From NCBI RefSeq assembly GCF_019175385.1, contig NC_083342.1, positions 123,380,376-123,444,375 on the forward strand: DNA of 64,000 nt, written 5' to 3'. Of this stretch, positions 24,201 through 35,820 are shown piece after piece. A model generated the notes under the pieces. That model had not been told where the DNA came from, searched no databases, and saw only the letters and a list, made by a program, of their open reading frames with translations. The translations under genes were made by a program, and so were the position numbers. The DNA is from Lycium barbarum. Lineage: Eukaryota > Streptophyta > Magnoliopsida > Solanales > Solanaceae. Position 1 is the first letter of the stretch. Each line of letters opens with the position of its first letter.

Positions 24201-27200
24201 TCTGGTGCAAACCTCAATTTCACTTTTCCAACTTCTGCCTCTGGAAGATCTACCTCAAATGTTGACCTGCTGCCTGCTTTTTCCTTGTCAGTGGCATCAC
24301 TATTTACTTTGGACACATTAGCATTTGATACAGTCGGCTTTCTTGAGCCTTTCTTTCCCACATATGTTGCTGTGACTTCATTTAGAACATCATATTCAGC
24401 TAATATTGAGTTGAACCACCTTGCCAGATTTTGGTACTTCTTAGATGATCGTAGGCTTTCCCACCTCTTTCCAGTACCTATACGCAAGGAAGTTTTAAGC
24501 AACAATAAGTAAAATAGAATAGGGCTCTCGATCAATTATAAAATAAGCATAATTTCACATCAAATTTGGCCCAACTAAGGGTCTATTTACTGGCAAAGGA
24601 TAGACAGGTGTCGACAAAAAACGCAACCTTTCCAATATATCCCCTCAATTATGAGCCCAATAGTAAGAAATTCATGTTGTATTCACATGGTCTAAACTTA
24701 TGATCTTGTCTTGTGATGCCCCAAAAACTGGAGCAAAAACCAAAGAGAACTTTTTTCCCAAAGACAAACCAAAAGTACGTTCAACGAAGCATTAAGGTTA
24801 AGAGTCCAAGTGTTGGTCAGCTTAGTGCCTTTCAAAAAGTTTACCACTCGGTGTTTTTCAGGCATCTTAACTTTTCCCTAATGTATTTGACAACAGATCC
24901 ACCAGCACTGAAAATCACCAATGTAGATTCAATGTTAAGCTGCACACAGTTTCTTTTACTTTTAAGGAATCAATACAGACCACAGTGTTCATTTCTAACA
25001 CACAGCAGAGCTTGATAGTCAATAGGCGTTTAATTCATGCAGTTTTCAGCCAGCCCGAAAAATCTAACCCAACTCAGGAAGCTAGTCCACAGAAATCTAA
25101 TTGCAATTCCTAATAGCAGCCTCACATATGATAAAATGATAGTAAAAAAAAAAAAAAAACTTGATAAGTTCACCATAAAGGCACTAAAATTTTTAAATAT
25201 TCAAATCAGCTACCTGCAAGGCCAGACCAAACTGCAATATCTGCAATTGAGAGGCTATGTCCAACAAGAAAGGTCCGCTGCAGAAGATATCCATCCACGT
25301 AGCCACATGCTTCTTCAAATTGAGAGCCAGAAGCAAATATAGGAGCATAGTCTAGCCATTCGTCTATCTGCAAAATGATGGAGAAATTTTATAAAAATGA
25401 GAGAAGCATAAAAATCAAATATAAATTTAGCAAATGGAAAGGAGCTCAAACATTTGAAAACAGCAAATAGATCTAAGTCAATGCTCTGAGATGCAGAGTT
25501 TAAAAGACCACCTGGCCAGACTCAGCAGGTATCTGTGCAACCTGACTAATGTGCCTCAGAAGCTCACTAGTTCCCTGCAGCTTCAGTCTGAAAATTATGT
25601 TGAGTTAAGATACTGTATGAAGTTGGAAGAAGGAAAGTTGGAAACACTTAAAAAACAGTTTTACATCATGTTTTACGTTGGATATTACTACAAACATCTA
25701 TAACATAGCTAAATCGTGACACGTGCTTTTAGAAAAAAGAGTGCCCACTACGGGTGTGTTTGGTATGGAGGAAAACATTTAATTTCTCATGTTCGGTTGG
25801 TCAAATTTTGAAAAACGTTTTCTCTAGGAAAAGTAAGTGATTTATAAATAAGGAAAATGACTTCCCTAGTGGAAGTAGGGAAAACAAGTTCCACAAGTGG
25901 CATTCCACATTGATTGAGTCCTCCCCACCCTCCAACACCTCTCATCTTCACCCCCACTCCCATAGTCCCCACCCGTCACCCCACACCCCCACCCCTCACC
26001 CCCACCTCCCATAGTATTTGTCTAGATTATATACAAATGTTTTTAAGATTATATTTTTTGCTTACAAGAAAATAAGTACGAAAGCCACTTATTTTCCTAG
26101 AAAACATTTTCCTTCACACCGAACACATCCTACATGAAAATACAGAACCTCATAAGTTTTCAATAAGTCTGATGCAATTTCATCCTCAAAATAGTGTTTA
26201 ATGGATTATTTGGCTCAGGAAAATAGTTTTAAACAAAAGCAAGCCACCAAGAGACCTTTATTACATTAGTTAACTCTCACATTTTCGTTTTTGACCTTTC
26301 CCGGACTCAACGACAGGTCAAAGCAGCCCGAGCATAACAACGTGCTAATATTTCACTTCACCCGAAGTTTATGTGTAATCACCATTCTCGAAAAGGAAGG
26401 AAACAATTCTCTATTAGCTAATATAGCAAAACTGTTGCTTTATATGCATAATATGTTCAGACAACACCATTGAAACCTATCACCAAGGTTAACTCACCCT
26501 ACCTTGATCAAAAAAGCTAGGAATTTATTTTGCCAGAAAACAGTCTATACTTTTAAGCTTTCCCACTCGGTGTGTCCGCTATCCACATTGAAGCCCAACT
26601 AATCCGAGTTCTCACCCTGCACGAAACCGCTCCCAAACAAGATTTTTTTACCCAGGGCTTGACTCGAACCAGAAACCTCCGTTTAAGGATGGAGGGATTA
26701 CACCACATCTCTGGTTGGTAAGCAGTGTACACTATTATTATGTAAAACTTACTAAATTGATGTCTCATCAGATAACGATCCCTTGGTCTTTTTAAAAAAA
26801 AAAAAACTACTGCATGCATCCATTTTTACATGTCCATGTTTGATTTGTTACAAACCCTAAGGAACAACAAATAAAATGACAATTTTACTAAATCACCCCC
26901 TAATTATTATAAATCATGTAAATAGTTAAAATCAATCGAACTCAAGTAATTGGGTAAAACAGGTGTCTTGGATGGAGGGAGCAGAAAAGAATGAGGAGAG
27001 CAAGGAAAAACTTGGAGGGGGAAGGGAAAAGAAATGAATAGGGAAAGGGAAAGGGGAGAGATAGAGAAATTACTGGTTATGATGTATAATAGGAGGAGAA
27101 CCAGGTGTAAGAGTTGGATCAGTAGAGATCGTAACACCGGAAATCTTGGCCCAAGCAATGACAGCCAAAGGCGGACTATCCGCTGGAAACGATAGCTCAA

Positions 27201-27207
27201 TCTCCAT
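18291..27207 (-). CDS. Glutamyl-tRNA synthetase, cytosolic type, six exons
   Basis: The exons on the - strand are 27207-27074, 25587-25512, 25367-25214, 24477-23381, 23046-22579 and 18536-18291. They join in frame to 724 aa, and all introns are GT-AG. The enzyme attaches glutamate to tRNA-Glu for cytosolic translation. Residues 1 to about 130 form the glutathione-S-transferase-like N-terminal domain of eukaryotic enzymes (motif FLVGHSLSIADIAVWSGLAG). The class I catalytic core follows, with FAPEPSGYLHIGH (HIGH motif at 220-223) and the KMSKS counterpart LSKRK at 442-446. The anticodon-binding beta-barrel domains follow from about 490. Similarity to the plant cytosolic enzyme is continuous, and I see no disabling change. 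Intron 1 holds a SINE and a MITE, and intron 5 (about 4 kb) holds a probable solo LTR and a hAT derivative. The last 24 residues contain a short duplicated VLFAIPDG-like unit. The start ATG at 27207 is the first in frame and aligns with the family N terminus. Confidence 0.95.
19075..20614 (+). mobile_element. Probable solo LTR in intron 5 of the glutamyl-tRNA synthetase gene
   Basis: The segment is GC-rich against AT-rich intron DNA. It begins TGTTACGGGC and ends GCCCGTGACA, a short inverted pair with TG...CA ends. It is flanked by gttc on both sides (19071-19074 and 20615-20618). A related intron sequence at about 18975-18990 reads aagttctaata without the insert, which supports the boundary. 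A TATA-like tatataagg lies near 19742. I see no gag-pol frames, so this is probably an LTR left after recombination. At about 19122-19230 a 17-18-bp unit containing cacaggcagtg repeats about six times. Confidence 0.6.
21315..22476. mobile_element. Non-autonomous hAT element in intron 5
   Basis: The ends are inverted repeats: taagggtgtcaatgggg at the left and ttcgccaccctta at the right. They are flanked by atgtggag (21307-21314) and atgcggag (22477-22484), an 8-bp duplication with one difference, as expected for hAT transposition. Inside, from 21993, a + strand remnant starts ATGTCTAAAAAAATT and contains a Pro-rich, acidic stretch like the N terminus of hAT transposases, but the frame is broken. 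Subterminal regions are rich in cccggtc and cccgtcc motifs. It also carries a C17-18 tract near 21584 and another C-rich tract near 22310. Confidence 0.75.
25752..26130. mobile_element. MITE family B, copy in intron 1 of the glutamyl-tRNA synthetase gene
   Basis: The left end reads gggtgtgtttggtatggagg followed by aaaa. The right end is its inverse, ttttccttcacaccgaacac, then atcc. A tac triplet flanks both sides. The centre is C-rich (cccccac repeats). Other copies lie at 60081-60992 (split), 62408-62660 (left part only) and around the LINE at 27790-34740 (split). Confidence 0.75.
26560..26735 (-). mobile_element. SINE, tRNA-derived, antisense copy in intron 1
   Basis: Read on the - strand it contains a tRNA-like head with gtggtgtaatccctcc and a strong polymerase III B box in ggtttctggttcgagtc. 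A body with gggtgagaactcgg follows. This arrangement is typical of Solanaceae SINEs. It is in the same orientation as the host gene. Boundaries are approximate. Confidence 0.6.
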
Positions 27208-27777
27208 TTCTCGCCGCCCTGAGTGAGGAATGAGGGACTATATATAAAAGAGAGAGCGACAGAGGGGGGAACTAAACCAGCGGCCGCCAATGGGAAAGAG
27301 AATACTCCGACGCAGGGTTTTTACTTTACGGATCGAATATGACTACTCTATTTTCCTCTTTTTGATGGGTTTCTTCTTTCTTGTTTGCCCTGAATTTTTT
27401 ATCATTAATTTTGATTGGAATTGTGATTAATTTTTTTATTTTTATTTTTATTTTGTTAACAAAAATCTCTTTATTTGATTTGCTTTTGAAAGGAAATGTT
27501 GTGAACTTTAAACAGAAAAAAAGGTTCTCATCACATAGTAACAGATAAAATGACAAAAATGGTCTCTTTGGTTCGAGGGTAGGTTCAAATAGTGTTTTAA
27601 ATTGCCACGAGTTAATAAGAATGATGACTTATGATTGAGGTAGGTTATAGTCCCATAAGTTGCACTTAACAGTTTCAATCATCGTTAAAAGTTAACACTT
27701 TTAGTCTATAATAAGATATTTATCAAACTTTGCTATTAGATTTGACGGGAACTATGAAGACTTTTAATCCCCAAGCA
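27208..27777. other. 5' flank of the glutamyl-tRNA synthetase gene
   Basis: The first 100 bp carry a short 5' leader with a purine-rich stretch (gagagcgacagag on the + strand). Beyond 27340 the DNA is AT-rich and no clear TATA box stands out. Apparent frames here are short or lie opposite the synthetase exon. This is the likely promoter region of the synthetase gene by position only. Confidence 0.4.
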
Positions 27778-28004
27778 AAAGTTTTTTCATGTACGGTTGG
27801 TCAAATTTTTTGGACAACATTTCTCTAAGAAAATAAGCTTCGTAAAAATGAGAAAAATGACTTTCTTAGTGAAAAATAACATTTTCGCTGTCCTAACTGG
27901 CTTGGGAACAAATATTTCTCTCTCTAAAATATTTCTCTCCGTACAACATTATCGTTTCTTCGTTAACGGCTAGCTCATCAGAGACTCAGGCCACGCCTCT
28001 CCCT

Positions 28005-30027
28005 ATGGAGTCGGCGGCTGGCCTCAATCCAGCGGGTCGGCGTCCCCCAGACCCTATAGATGCTACGAAGGCCCCAACAGACCCCAATTCGTCCAAAATC
28101 TCTTACAGTAACATTATTTCAAACCCTCAATCCTCGAACCTCGGCCACCGCCGGGAATTGGTAAATGCTTTAATTTCTAACCACAACGGAAACCCGGCTG
28201 TCATTTTTTATGCTGATGAATTTTATGGTGTGATGGCGGAGGAATGCAAATTCACAATGGTGGGAAAATTTCTCAAGATTCGACCCCAAATTGAAACAGT
28301 TCGATCTACAATCAAGGAATCATTCACCCTAAAAGGATCTGTGCGAATTGGAGTGTATGATAACAGACATGTCTTCATTGACGTTTTTAATGAGGAGGAT
28401 TTCAACAAGGTATATTTTAGGCATGCAATTGAAGTTGATGAGCAAACCATGTGGCTTAGTAGATGGTCGCCGGAATTCACGCTCGATGAAGATAGTCCCT
28501 TAACTCCGGTATGGGTTCTCTTGCCCAAACTTCCTTTCCATCTCCATACTTGGCACTACATCAAGCAAATTTTAAGTACTATTGGAGTTCCCATGGCTAT
28601 GGACCTTGCCACTAAAAACAGAACCAGACCTAGCATGGCTAAGGTCAGAGTAGAAGTAGATCTGTCCAAACCTAGAATCAATAAAATTTGGATTGGGTCG
28701 AGAAACGCTAACAACCCTTTACAGGGTTTTGATCAGCAGATTGAATATGAGGGAGTTCCGAAATATTGCAATCACTGCAGGCTCCAAGGACACTACATAA
28801 ATCAGTGCAGGAGATTAGAAAGGGAATTAGTTGAAAAGAAAAAAAACGAGGAGCTTGTGCAGAACAACAAAAGAGGAGATCAAGGAAAGCAGAATGAAAA
28901 GGTCGAAACTTCTAACAATACGCAACAAAATCAGAACAGGAAAGTAGAAGGAGAGAAAGGAGGTACAAGCCAAAATGTCACAAAAGAGAAGCAACAATCA
29001 CAAGAAAAAAGTGATGGAAAGGAGAAACAACAAAAGCCTAACTTTAATAATGGAAAGTTTCCAGAACCCCAAAGCCAAAATGATCAATCAACAAGGGGAA
29101 GAAACTTGAATATTGAGAACAAAAATATTAACATGAACAGAAGAGGAAGGAGTGAACCACCTAAGAAAGTGTATTTGCCTACAGGAGGCTATTTTTGGTG
29201 TGGATAAGCCGCCTCCAACAAATGAAGGAGGGACCAACAAGAATAAGATTTTTCTTGATAAGGAGGATAATGTGGAGAAGGATGGATGTGAAGTATCTGA
29301 AGCTGTTAATTCTCAGCAGATTATTAATCTTACTGAACCAATGCCCATTCAGATGCTAAGCTTGAATGTAGACTTGGCCTATGAGAGGAATGGTGTTGGA
29401 GGTACTGGTGGTGCACCTATTATGATCAAGAACCCCAGTGATCTTCAAGTCGTACTAAGCCAAGAAAAGTGGCATACCCCCAACAAGACAGCTGCGTCTA
29501 TGGATAAGAAGGAAGAACAATTGAAGCTGAATCAACAAAAAGAGGGACAAAACAAGAAGATATCTCTACCGCAGTCTCAAACAAAGAATACCATTATGTC
29601 CCCTAACAAATTTGATAATTTGAGGATTGAGGAGGAAATTTTGGATTCTGTCAATAAAGAAGTTAAATTTACCAGTGATGCTAAGCGGAATAACCTGGAA
29701 TATGTTGACACTAGCACCACTAAGGAGAAGATTTGCAATGAAAATATCAACAAGGATGAATGGAATGAAGACTCTACTACTGAAGAAGAAGATGTTTCAG
29801 AAGTATCATCTAGTGAAGAGGAAGATCAAGATGATCAAGACTTTGATATCCGGGATGAAGAAATGGAGAATATGCAGAAAGAATTGGAAAATATTTCCAA
29901 ACTAGGAGATCCATCACCAAGAGGCATGAAAAAAATTAAGAACGAGAGGAGACTTAGAGAATCACCTATCACAATGAGTCAAAGGAAGAAATCACAAAAT
30001 ACCTCTTCCAGCAATCTTAATGATTAG
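28005..30027 (+). pseudogene. LINE ORF1 (DUF4283 / CCHC zinc knuckle), frameshifted
   Basis: The first frame runs 400 codons from ATG at 28005 to 29207. It contains a DUF4283-like domain at about residues 60-210 and a CCHC zinc knuckle (CNHCRLQGHYINQC) starting at Cys255, then a Gln/Lys/Asn-rich tail. After a frameshift near 29190 the reading continues to the TAG at 30025-30027 with an acidic, Glu/Asp-rich C-terminal part. In the family, ORF1 protein coats the RNA as a chaperone. The ORF2 start ATG at 30020 overlaps the ORF1 stop in AATGATTAG, a compact LINE arrangement. Confidence 0.85.
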
Positions 30028-33000
30028 TGCTCTAAACTGGAATATAAGGGGCATGAAGTCCCAAGCGGCTACTGAAATTAAACTTCCTTATTACTCAATA
30101 CAAAATCTCCTTTTTAGCTATACAAGAATCTTTCATTAAGGAGGAAAAAATTATTAGTTTAAAAAATAAGCTCAATATGATTGACTGTTTTGCCAATAGT
30201 AGTAACAAAATCTGGCTTTTTTGGAACTCTGATATTACATGTAATGTATTTGCCAATGAAGATCAGATGGTTACCTGTAAGATCATGGACAATAAAACTG
30301 GGAAAGAATTTTATATCTCAGTGATCTATGCTAAGTCAAGGTCCTCTGGAAGGGAGGACTTATGGAGGTACATGAGAATTTTTGCAACCACTTTAAACTC
30401 CCCATGGGCAGTATGTGGTGACTTTAATAGCATTCTCAATGGTGATGAAAAACTGGGAGGGCTTCCTCATAGACTGGAAAAGAGTATTTCTTTCATTGAA
30501 TGCATAAATGATTGTGGTCTGTCTGATATGGGATATTCTGGAAGCAAATATACATGGTGCAATGAAAGAAAGGAGTAAGATATCATATGGAAGAGGTTGG
30601 ACAGGTTCTTGGCCAATGAGGAATGGGAAGAATGTTTCTCCAAAACATCCATACTACATTTAGCTAGATATAGCTCTGATCACTGTCCCTTATTGATTAA
30701 TATGATGACTGAGGAGGTAAATGCTATAAGATACTTTAAATTTCTAAATTTTTGGGCTGAACAAGAGGATTTTCTTAACATTGTGAAAGAGCAGTGGGAG
30801 GTTGGTATTACTGGGAATATTTTCTGGAAACTCCAACAGAAATTGAAAAGAACTAGCAAAGCCCTGGGTGAATGGTCTAGATCTAAAATAGGTGACATCT
30901 TTGAGCATGTCACAATCATGGAAAATCAAGTTAAATCCCTTGAAGAACAATACTCTTACACAATGAATCAATCTGACAGAATAGCTTTGAACAAAGCCAA
31001 AGCTAAGCTGATAAGACACCATAAAATGGTTGATTCGTTCTGGAGACAAAAGGCCAACCTTAAATGGCATCTTGAAGGAGATGAAAATACAAAATATTTT
31101 CACAATATTGTTAGAGGCAGGAGGAAATATCTTAAGATAGACAGAATCAAAATGGACAATGACTGGATCGATAATGAAGAGCAGATTGCTATTGCTGCAG
31201 TCCAATTCTATCAACAACTCCTCACTCAAGACCAATGCTACATTGACCTGCAGGTACTAGATAATATCCCTAATTTAATTAATTCTAATGATAATGATCT
31301 TTTATTGCAGGAAGTTACTCTAGAAGAGGTTAAAAATGCAGTATTTAACTCTGATCCCAACAGCTCACCAGGCCCTGATGGTTTTACTGGTTGTTTTTTT
31401 CAAAAAGCATGGGACATAGTAGGACCAGACTTACTTGAAATGGTTAAAGCTGTTTTTGCTGGTATTCCTATGCCTAAATACTTTACTTCTACTTGTTTGA
31501 TTTTAGTTCCTAAAGTGGATTCCCCCCAATCTTTCTCTGAATTTAGGCCTATCAGCCTTAGTAACGTGTCTCAAAAAATTGTTTCCAAAGTTATCAATGA
31601 GAGACTTGCTAGAGTTATCCCCAAAATAATTTCTCAAAACCAATCTGGTTTTGTTAAAGGTAGATCAATAGGAGAGAATGTTCTATTAGCACAAGAGATT
31701 ATTCATGATATCAAGAAGCCTAACAAAGGAGGGAATATTTCCATCAAACTAGATATGAATAAAGCTATGATAGGCTATCCTGGCAATTTCTTTGTGCTGT
31801 AATGAGGAAAATGGGGTTCTCTGAGAGTTAGATTCATATCATTTGGAACCTGATTTCTAACATGTGGTACTCAGTTAATATTAATGGAAGGAGAAATGGT
31901 TTTTTCAAATCCCAAATGGGAGGTTAAACAAGGTGATCCCATTTCTTCTTATCTGTTCATTATTGCTGCTGAAGCCTTATCTAGGAACTTGAACATAATG
32001 TACCAAGATCCTAGATTCATTGGTTTCTATATGATAAAAGATCAATCACTTATCCTATGCTGATAACCTTCTCATTTTCTGCTCAGGTAAGACTTACACC
32101 CTAAATCTTATTATGAAATGCTTGACTGAGTATGAATCCAACTCTGGACAGATGATTAACAGAAAAAAAAGTTGTTTCCTTACTGATGAATCTATGTCTT
32201 CTAAAAGGACCAATATTGTTGCTAGATGCCTTAAGGTTCAAAGAAAAGATTTTCCAATTACATATCTTGGCTGCCCCTTATTTGTAGGAAGAAAAAAAAA
32301 TTCTTACTTTACTGACATTGCTTCTAAGATTATACAGAGAGTTAGCTCATGGAATAACACTATTCTATCCCCAGGTGGTAAGGTTATTCTTATTAAGCAT
32401 GTTCTTTCTGCTATGCCCACTCACCTCTTATCTATCTATCTTCCCCCCAAAACTGTGCTGGAACAGATGGAAAAAGTTTTTGCTAATTTTTTGTGGGGTA
32501 ACATTGATGGTAAGCAGAAGTACCACTGGGCTAAGTGGGAAACATTATGTCATCCTACTTTGGAAGGGGGTATAGGCATTAGACCACTACATGAGATCAC
32601 TGATAATTTTGGAGCAAAGCTATGGTGGACCTTCAGGACCAAACAGTCCCTTTGGACTGATTTCCTTAAAGGAAAGTATTGTAGAAGGATACACCCTATG
32701 GCTAGAAAATTCAACTATAATCAATCACAAAACTGGAGGAGACTTATGAAAATCAGAGACAGAGTTGATCACCATATCCTATGGAAGGTCAATAAAGGAG
32801 ATTCTAACTTTTGGTGGGACAACTGGACTGGAAAAGGTAAGCTATCTATCTATGGCAATGCATCAACTTCTATTAAAATTCATGTTTCATCTTTTATTGA
32901 TGCAGGAAGGTGGAACACTATCAAACTGTTCCAGCATCTTCCTATAGAGATAGTTCAACATATTACAAGGATTAAGATCCATTCTCTTGAGCACCAAGAT

Positions 33001-34202
33001 CAACCTATTTGGATGCCATCCTCAGATGGAAATTTCAGCTGCAGCTCAGCCTGGGAGTTTATCAGGACTCATCAGGCTCAATCCTTAGTGAGTAAAATGA
33101 TTTGGCACAAATACGAACCATTCAAGGTATCCTTTTTCCTCTGGAGACTTTTGAAACACAAGATCCCAGTAGATAAAAGTATTTTGAAATTTGGGATTGC
33201 TATACCATCCAAATGTTCGTGTTGCCACTCTGATTTCAAACAAGAAGAAGCTGAACATCTTTTTATGAATAGTGATATTGGTACAAATGTTTGGAGACAT
33301 TTCAATAACAGAATGGGGGTCCTTAATGGGGCCACTACCATTAGACAAATGATGCTTAGATGGTGGACTACTAAAGGAAAGACTCCTATTGTGAAAATGG
33401 TTTTACATATTATGCCTGTATTATAGTTTGGCAAATTTGGAAAGCTAGATGCAGCAGTAGGTTCGATAACAAGAGAATGACCACCATTAACATCATAAAC
33501 AACACTCTACAACAGTTCATTATGATTGCCCACAAAAAATTCAAGCAAATTCCCCCTTTTCTGCAATGTAATCACATATGGGATCTCATTCAAAATGCCA
33601 GACCTGCTATGACCCTGATTACTGTTAAATGGTCTCCTCCTGCTTTGGAATTTGTTAAACTAAACACTGATGGAAGTTCTAAAGGGAATCCTGGGCCAAG
33701 TGGTGGTGGAGGAATCATTAGAAACTCACAAGGAAAAATGATAAAAGCTTTCAGTGCACATCTTGGTTTAGAAACCAATAACTTTGCTGAAACAGTGGCT
33801 TTGCAAATTGGGATTGACTGGTGCCTTGAATATGGTTGGAAAAAGGTTGAAATTGAGAGTGACTCCCAACTACTTATAGATTGGGTCTTGAATAAATATC
33901 CGCCCCCATGGAACCTATATGATGCTATTCAAGATATTAAGAGAAGACTGAACCTCCTGGACTTATTCAAAATTCAACACTGCTATAGAGAGGGTAATAA
34001 AGTTGCAGATATTCTGGCTAATCATGCCACACAGATTAGGGGTACATATTGGTTTGACAATCCTGAGCAACTTCCTGAAGGAGCTAGGGGAGAGCTTAAT
34101 TTGGATAGGATGCAATATCCCTCTATCAGATTGAAAGAATCCAGAAACACTTTCTCCATTGATAGGAACTTGGATAGAAATTTTTCCTTTGATGTTCCTT
34201 GA
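30020..34202 (+). pseudogene. LINE ORF2 (endonuclease-reverse transcriptase-RNase H), multiply disabled
   Basis: It starts MISALNWNIRGMKS, the usual endonuclease N terminus. A frameshift near 30075 precedes the QESF Glu motif. Later endonuclease motifs GDFNS and SDHCPLL are present. A nonsense codon TAA sits at 30576-30578. The reverse transcriptase has SPGPDGF, FRPISLSN and KLDMNKA. A base is missing after this at about 31765, a TAG replaces Trp near 31830, and another frameshift lies near 31923. The catalytic YADD motif reads YADN at about 32056-32067. The zinc-finger-like zf-RVT region and the RNase H domain (NTDGSSKGNPGPSG, FAETVAL, IESDSQ, GNKVAD) follow, separated by a frameshift near 33417. 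This copy is certainly inactive. Confidence 0.88.
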
Positions 34203-34740
34203 TATGTACATAATTTGTAGGGGAGATATATAACCCCTCTGCACATAATATTTTTGGGAGCTAAATTGAAATCCTACTTCTTGTACAAATGGAGCCTGTT
34301 CCATTTAGTAGGTTGAGGAGACTTATCTCCTCCTTTTTGTGTACTGAACTGTTTGATTTATGAATTCATCCAGTTAAGTTAAAAAAAAAAAAGGTCGCGC
34401 TATATTTTAACATGTCATGTAAAAAAAAAAAAACATTTTCGCTAGTTTTTGAAATTCGATATTAGGAAGTGTTTTCACACTATCGATCGACATCGAGTCA
34501 TCCCAATCTTTAAGGAAGAGATCGATGATCCCAAAGCCCCCACGCCCCTCTCATAGTATTTGTCTAAATTTTATACAATGCTTTTAAGATAATGTTTTTT
34601 TACTTATATATCAAATACAAGAAAATAAGTAAGTTCGGTCCAGCAAAAGGTAGCAGCTTAAGATTCCCATGTCAAAAGAAAAAAAGTAAAAAAAAAAAAA
34701 ACTTATTTTTCATGAAAAACATTTTCCTTCCTACTGAGCA

Positions 34741-35286
34741 GACCATATGTGTGCCATCAAGTTAGGACCATCCAGATACACATAACTGCATAAGTAAGGT
34801 ACTGTGCTACGAGTTTTCCAGAACTCCTCATATTAATCAGCCTATCAACCAGTGTCGGCTTTAGGGTGAAGCTAATAAAGCAAAGGCCTCAGCCCCCCCA
34901 AGTTTTCAGGCCATTATAGGTTTATAAATTAGTTTTTTAAAAAAAATGAGTATTTTAAAGTAAAAAGTATAATTTTTTAATTCAAAAATAAAAGAAGATT
35001 TAAAATAGATTTGAACAATTCGAAGCATATGAAAAAATATAATTGGTGTTGTCCAGAAATCGGTTGGTAAAAACAACGATGTATACATTTGTTGTACGAG
35101 AAGTCGCACTGGTCATATTTCAACTAAGCTTATTTCATGAAATGTACGTGCTTGGGCTAGTTTTGTTGAATATACTTGAGACCTCTTTGTTAAAATTTGG
35201 CTTTAGCCCTCTAATTTTATCGAGCAGTCTTAGGAACAATATTAACCTGCTACATGATCTACTGATTGGTATTTAAGAACTCATCC
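34741..35286. other. Intergenic, includes one unit of a local duplication
   Basis: No gene is seen. The segment at about 35155-35235 (gttgaatatacttgagacctc) recurs, diverged, at about 35970-36045, so this stretch is part of a local duplication that also includes the repeats at 35287-35820. Confidence 0.45.
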
Positions 35287-35820
35287 GGTACATGCCTTTT
35301 GTTATCAACGAACGAAGGGGAGAGTATATGAGAATAACGAGGCCTTCCTCGGGCAATATTGATCCCTTGCCCCTAAGGCATACAACTATTCGGGGCCCGT
35401 TTGGCCATGAAAATTTTTCACTTATTTTGGGAAAATATTTTCACTTTATTTAAATAATAATATTTGGCTATGAAAAAACAACTTGAAGTTGTATTTAAAA
35501 TTTGAAAAACACCAAAAACTTATTTCACTTTCAATACATTCAAATAATCAAATATTCTTTGTAAAAACTATAACCAAACACAACTCCATCTTCAACTTCA
35601 CTTCAAAATATCAAATAAAGTGAAAAATATTTGTTTTTTTTGGCCAAACACCGACTAAGAAAATGACAAATTCACTCCAACAGAAACTTGGTACATGTCT
35701 TTTCTTATCAAAGAAGGGTAAAGTATATGAGAATATTGAGGCCTGCCTCAGGCAATACGGATCCCTAGCCCCTAAGGCATACAACTATTGTAACATTAAG
35801 AAAATGACAAATTCACTTGG
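35287..35820. repeat. Tandem duplication, one copy interrupted by a MITE
   Basis: The unit at 35287-35390 and 35657-35690 corresponds to the uninterrupted unit at 35690-35820. Both contain gcccctaaggcatacaact and aagaaaatgacaaattcact. In the first copy a MITE sits between these two phrases; in the second only gtaacatt lies between them. Confidence 0.75.
35391..35656. mobile_element. MITE with inverted ends (cggggcccgtttggcc)
   Basis: The left end is cggggcccgtttggccatga and the right end ttggccaaacaccgac. The interior holds inverted A/T-rich blocks such as ttgaagttgtatttaaaatt and its rough complement. It has no coding capacity. The neighbouring duplicate at 35690-35820 shows the site without it. 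Confidence 0.7.

Larger units (their letters stand above)
27890..34431 (+). mobile_element. Full-length L1-type plant LINE (non-LTR retrotransposon)
   Basis: The 6.5-kb element is flanked by a perfect 12-bp duplication, aacattttcgct, at 27878-27889 and 34432-34443. It has a 115-bp 5' leader, ORF1 (nucleic-acid binding), ORF2 (endonuclease, reverse transcriptase, zf-RVT, RNase H) and a 3' UTR. It ends in two A-runs at 34381-34392 and 34421-34433 separated by 28 bp. Both ORFs are broken by several frameshifts and stops, so this copy cannot encode working proteins. The C-terminal RNase H is typical of plant L1-clade elements. Confidence 0.93.
27790..34740. mobile_element. MITE family B, copy split by a LINE
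   Basis: The left part (about 27790-27889) reads acggttggtcaaatttt and aaaatgactttcttagtg, matching the left half of the MITE at 25752. The right part (34432 to about 34740) contains catagtatttgtcta, gaaaataagta and gaaaaacattttccttc, matching the right half. The intact copies join these halves directly, so the LINE at 27890-34431 was inserted into an existing MITE. Its outer ends are degenerate. The right half also contains an extra segment of about 70 bp ending in a poly(A) run near 34690. Confidence 0.7.

Noticed and set aside
26907..27290. 127-codon - strand frame rich in Leu/Ser at the start of the synthetase gene
   Set aside because: It is a different frame across exon 1 and intron 1 of the glutamyl-tRNA synthetase gene. 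The real frame starts at 27207 and splices at 27074.
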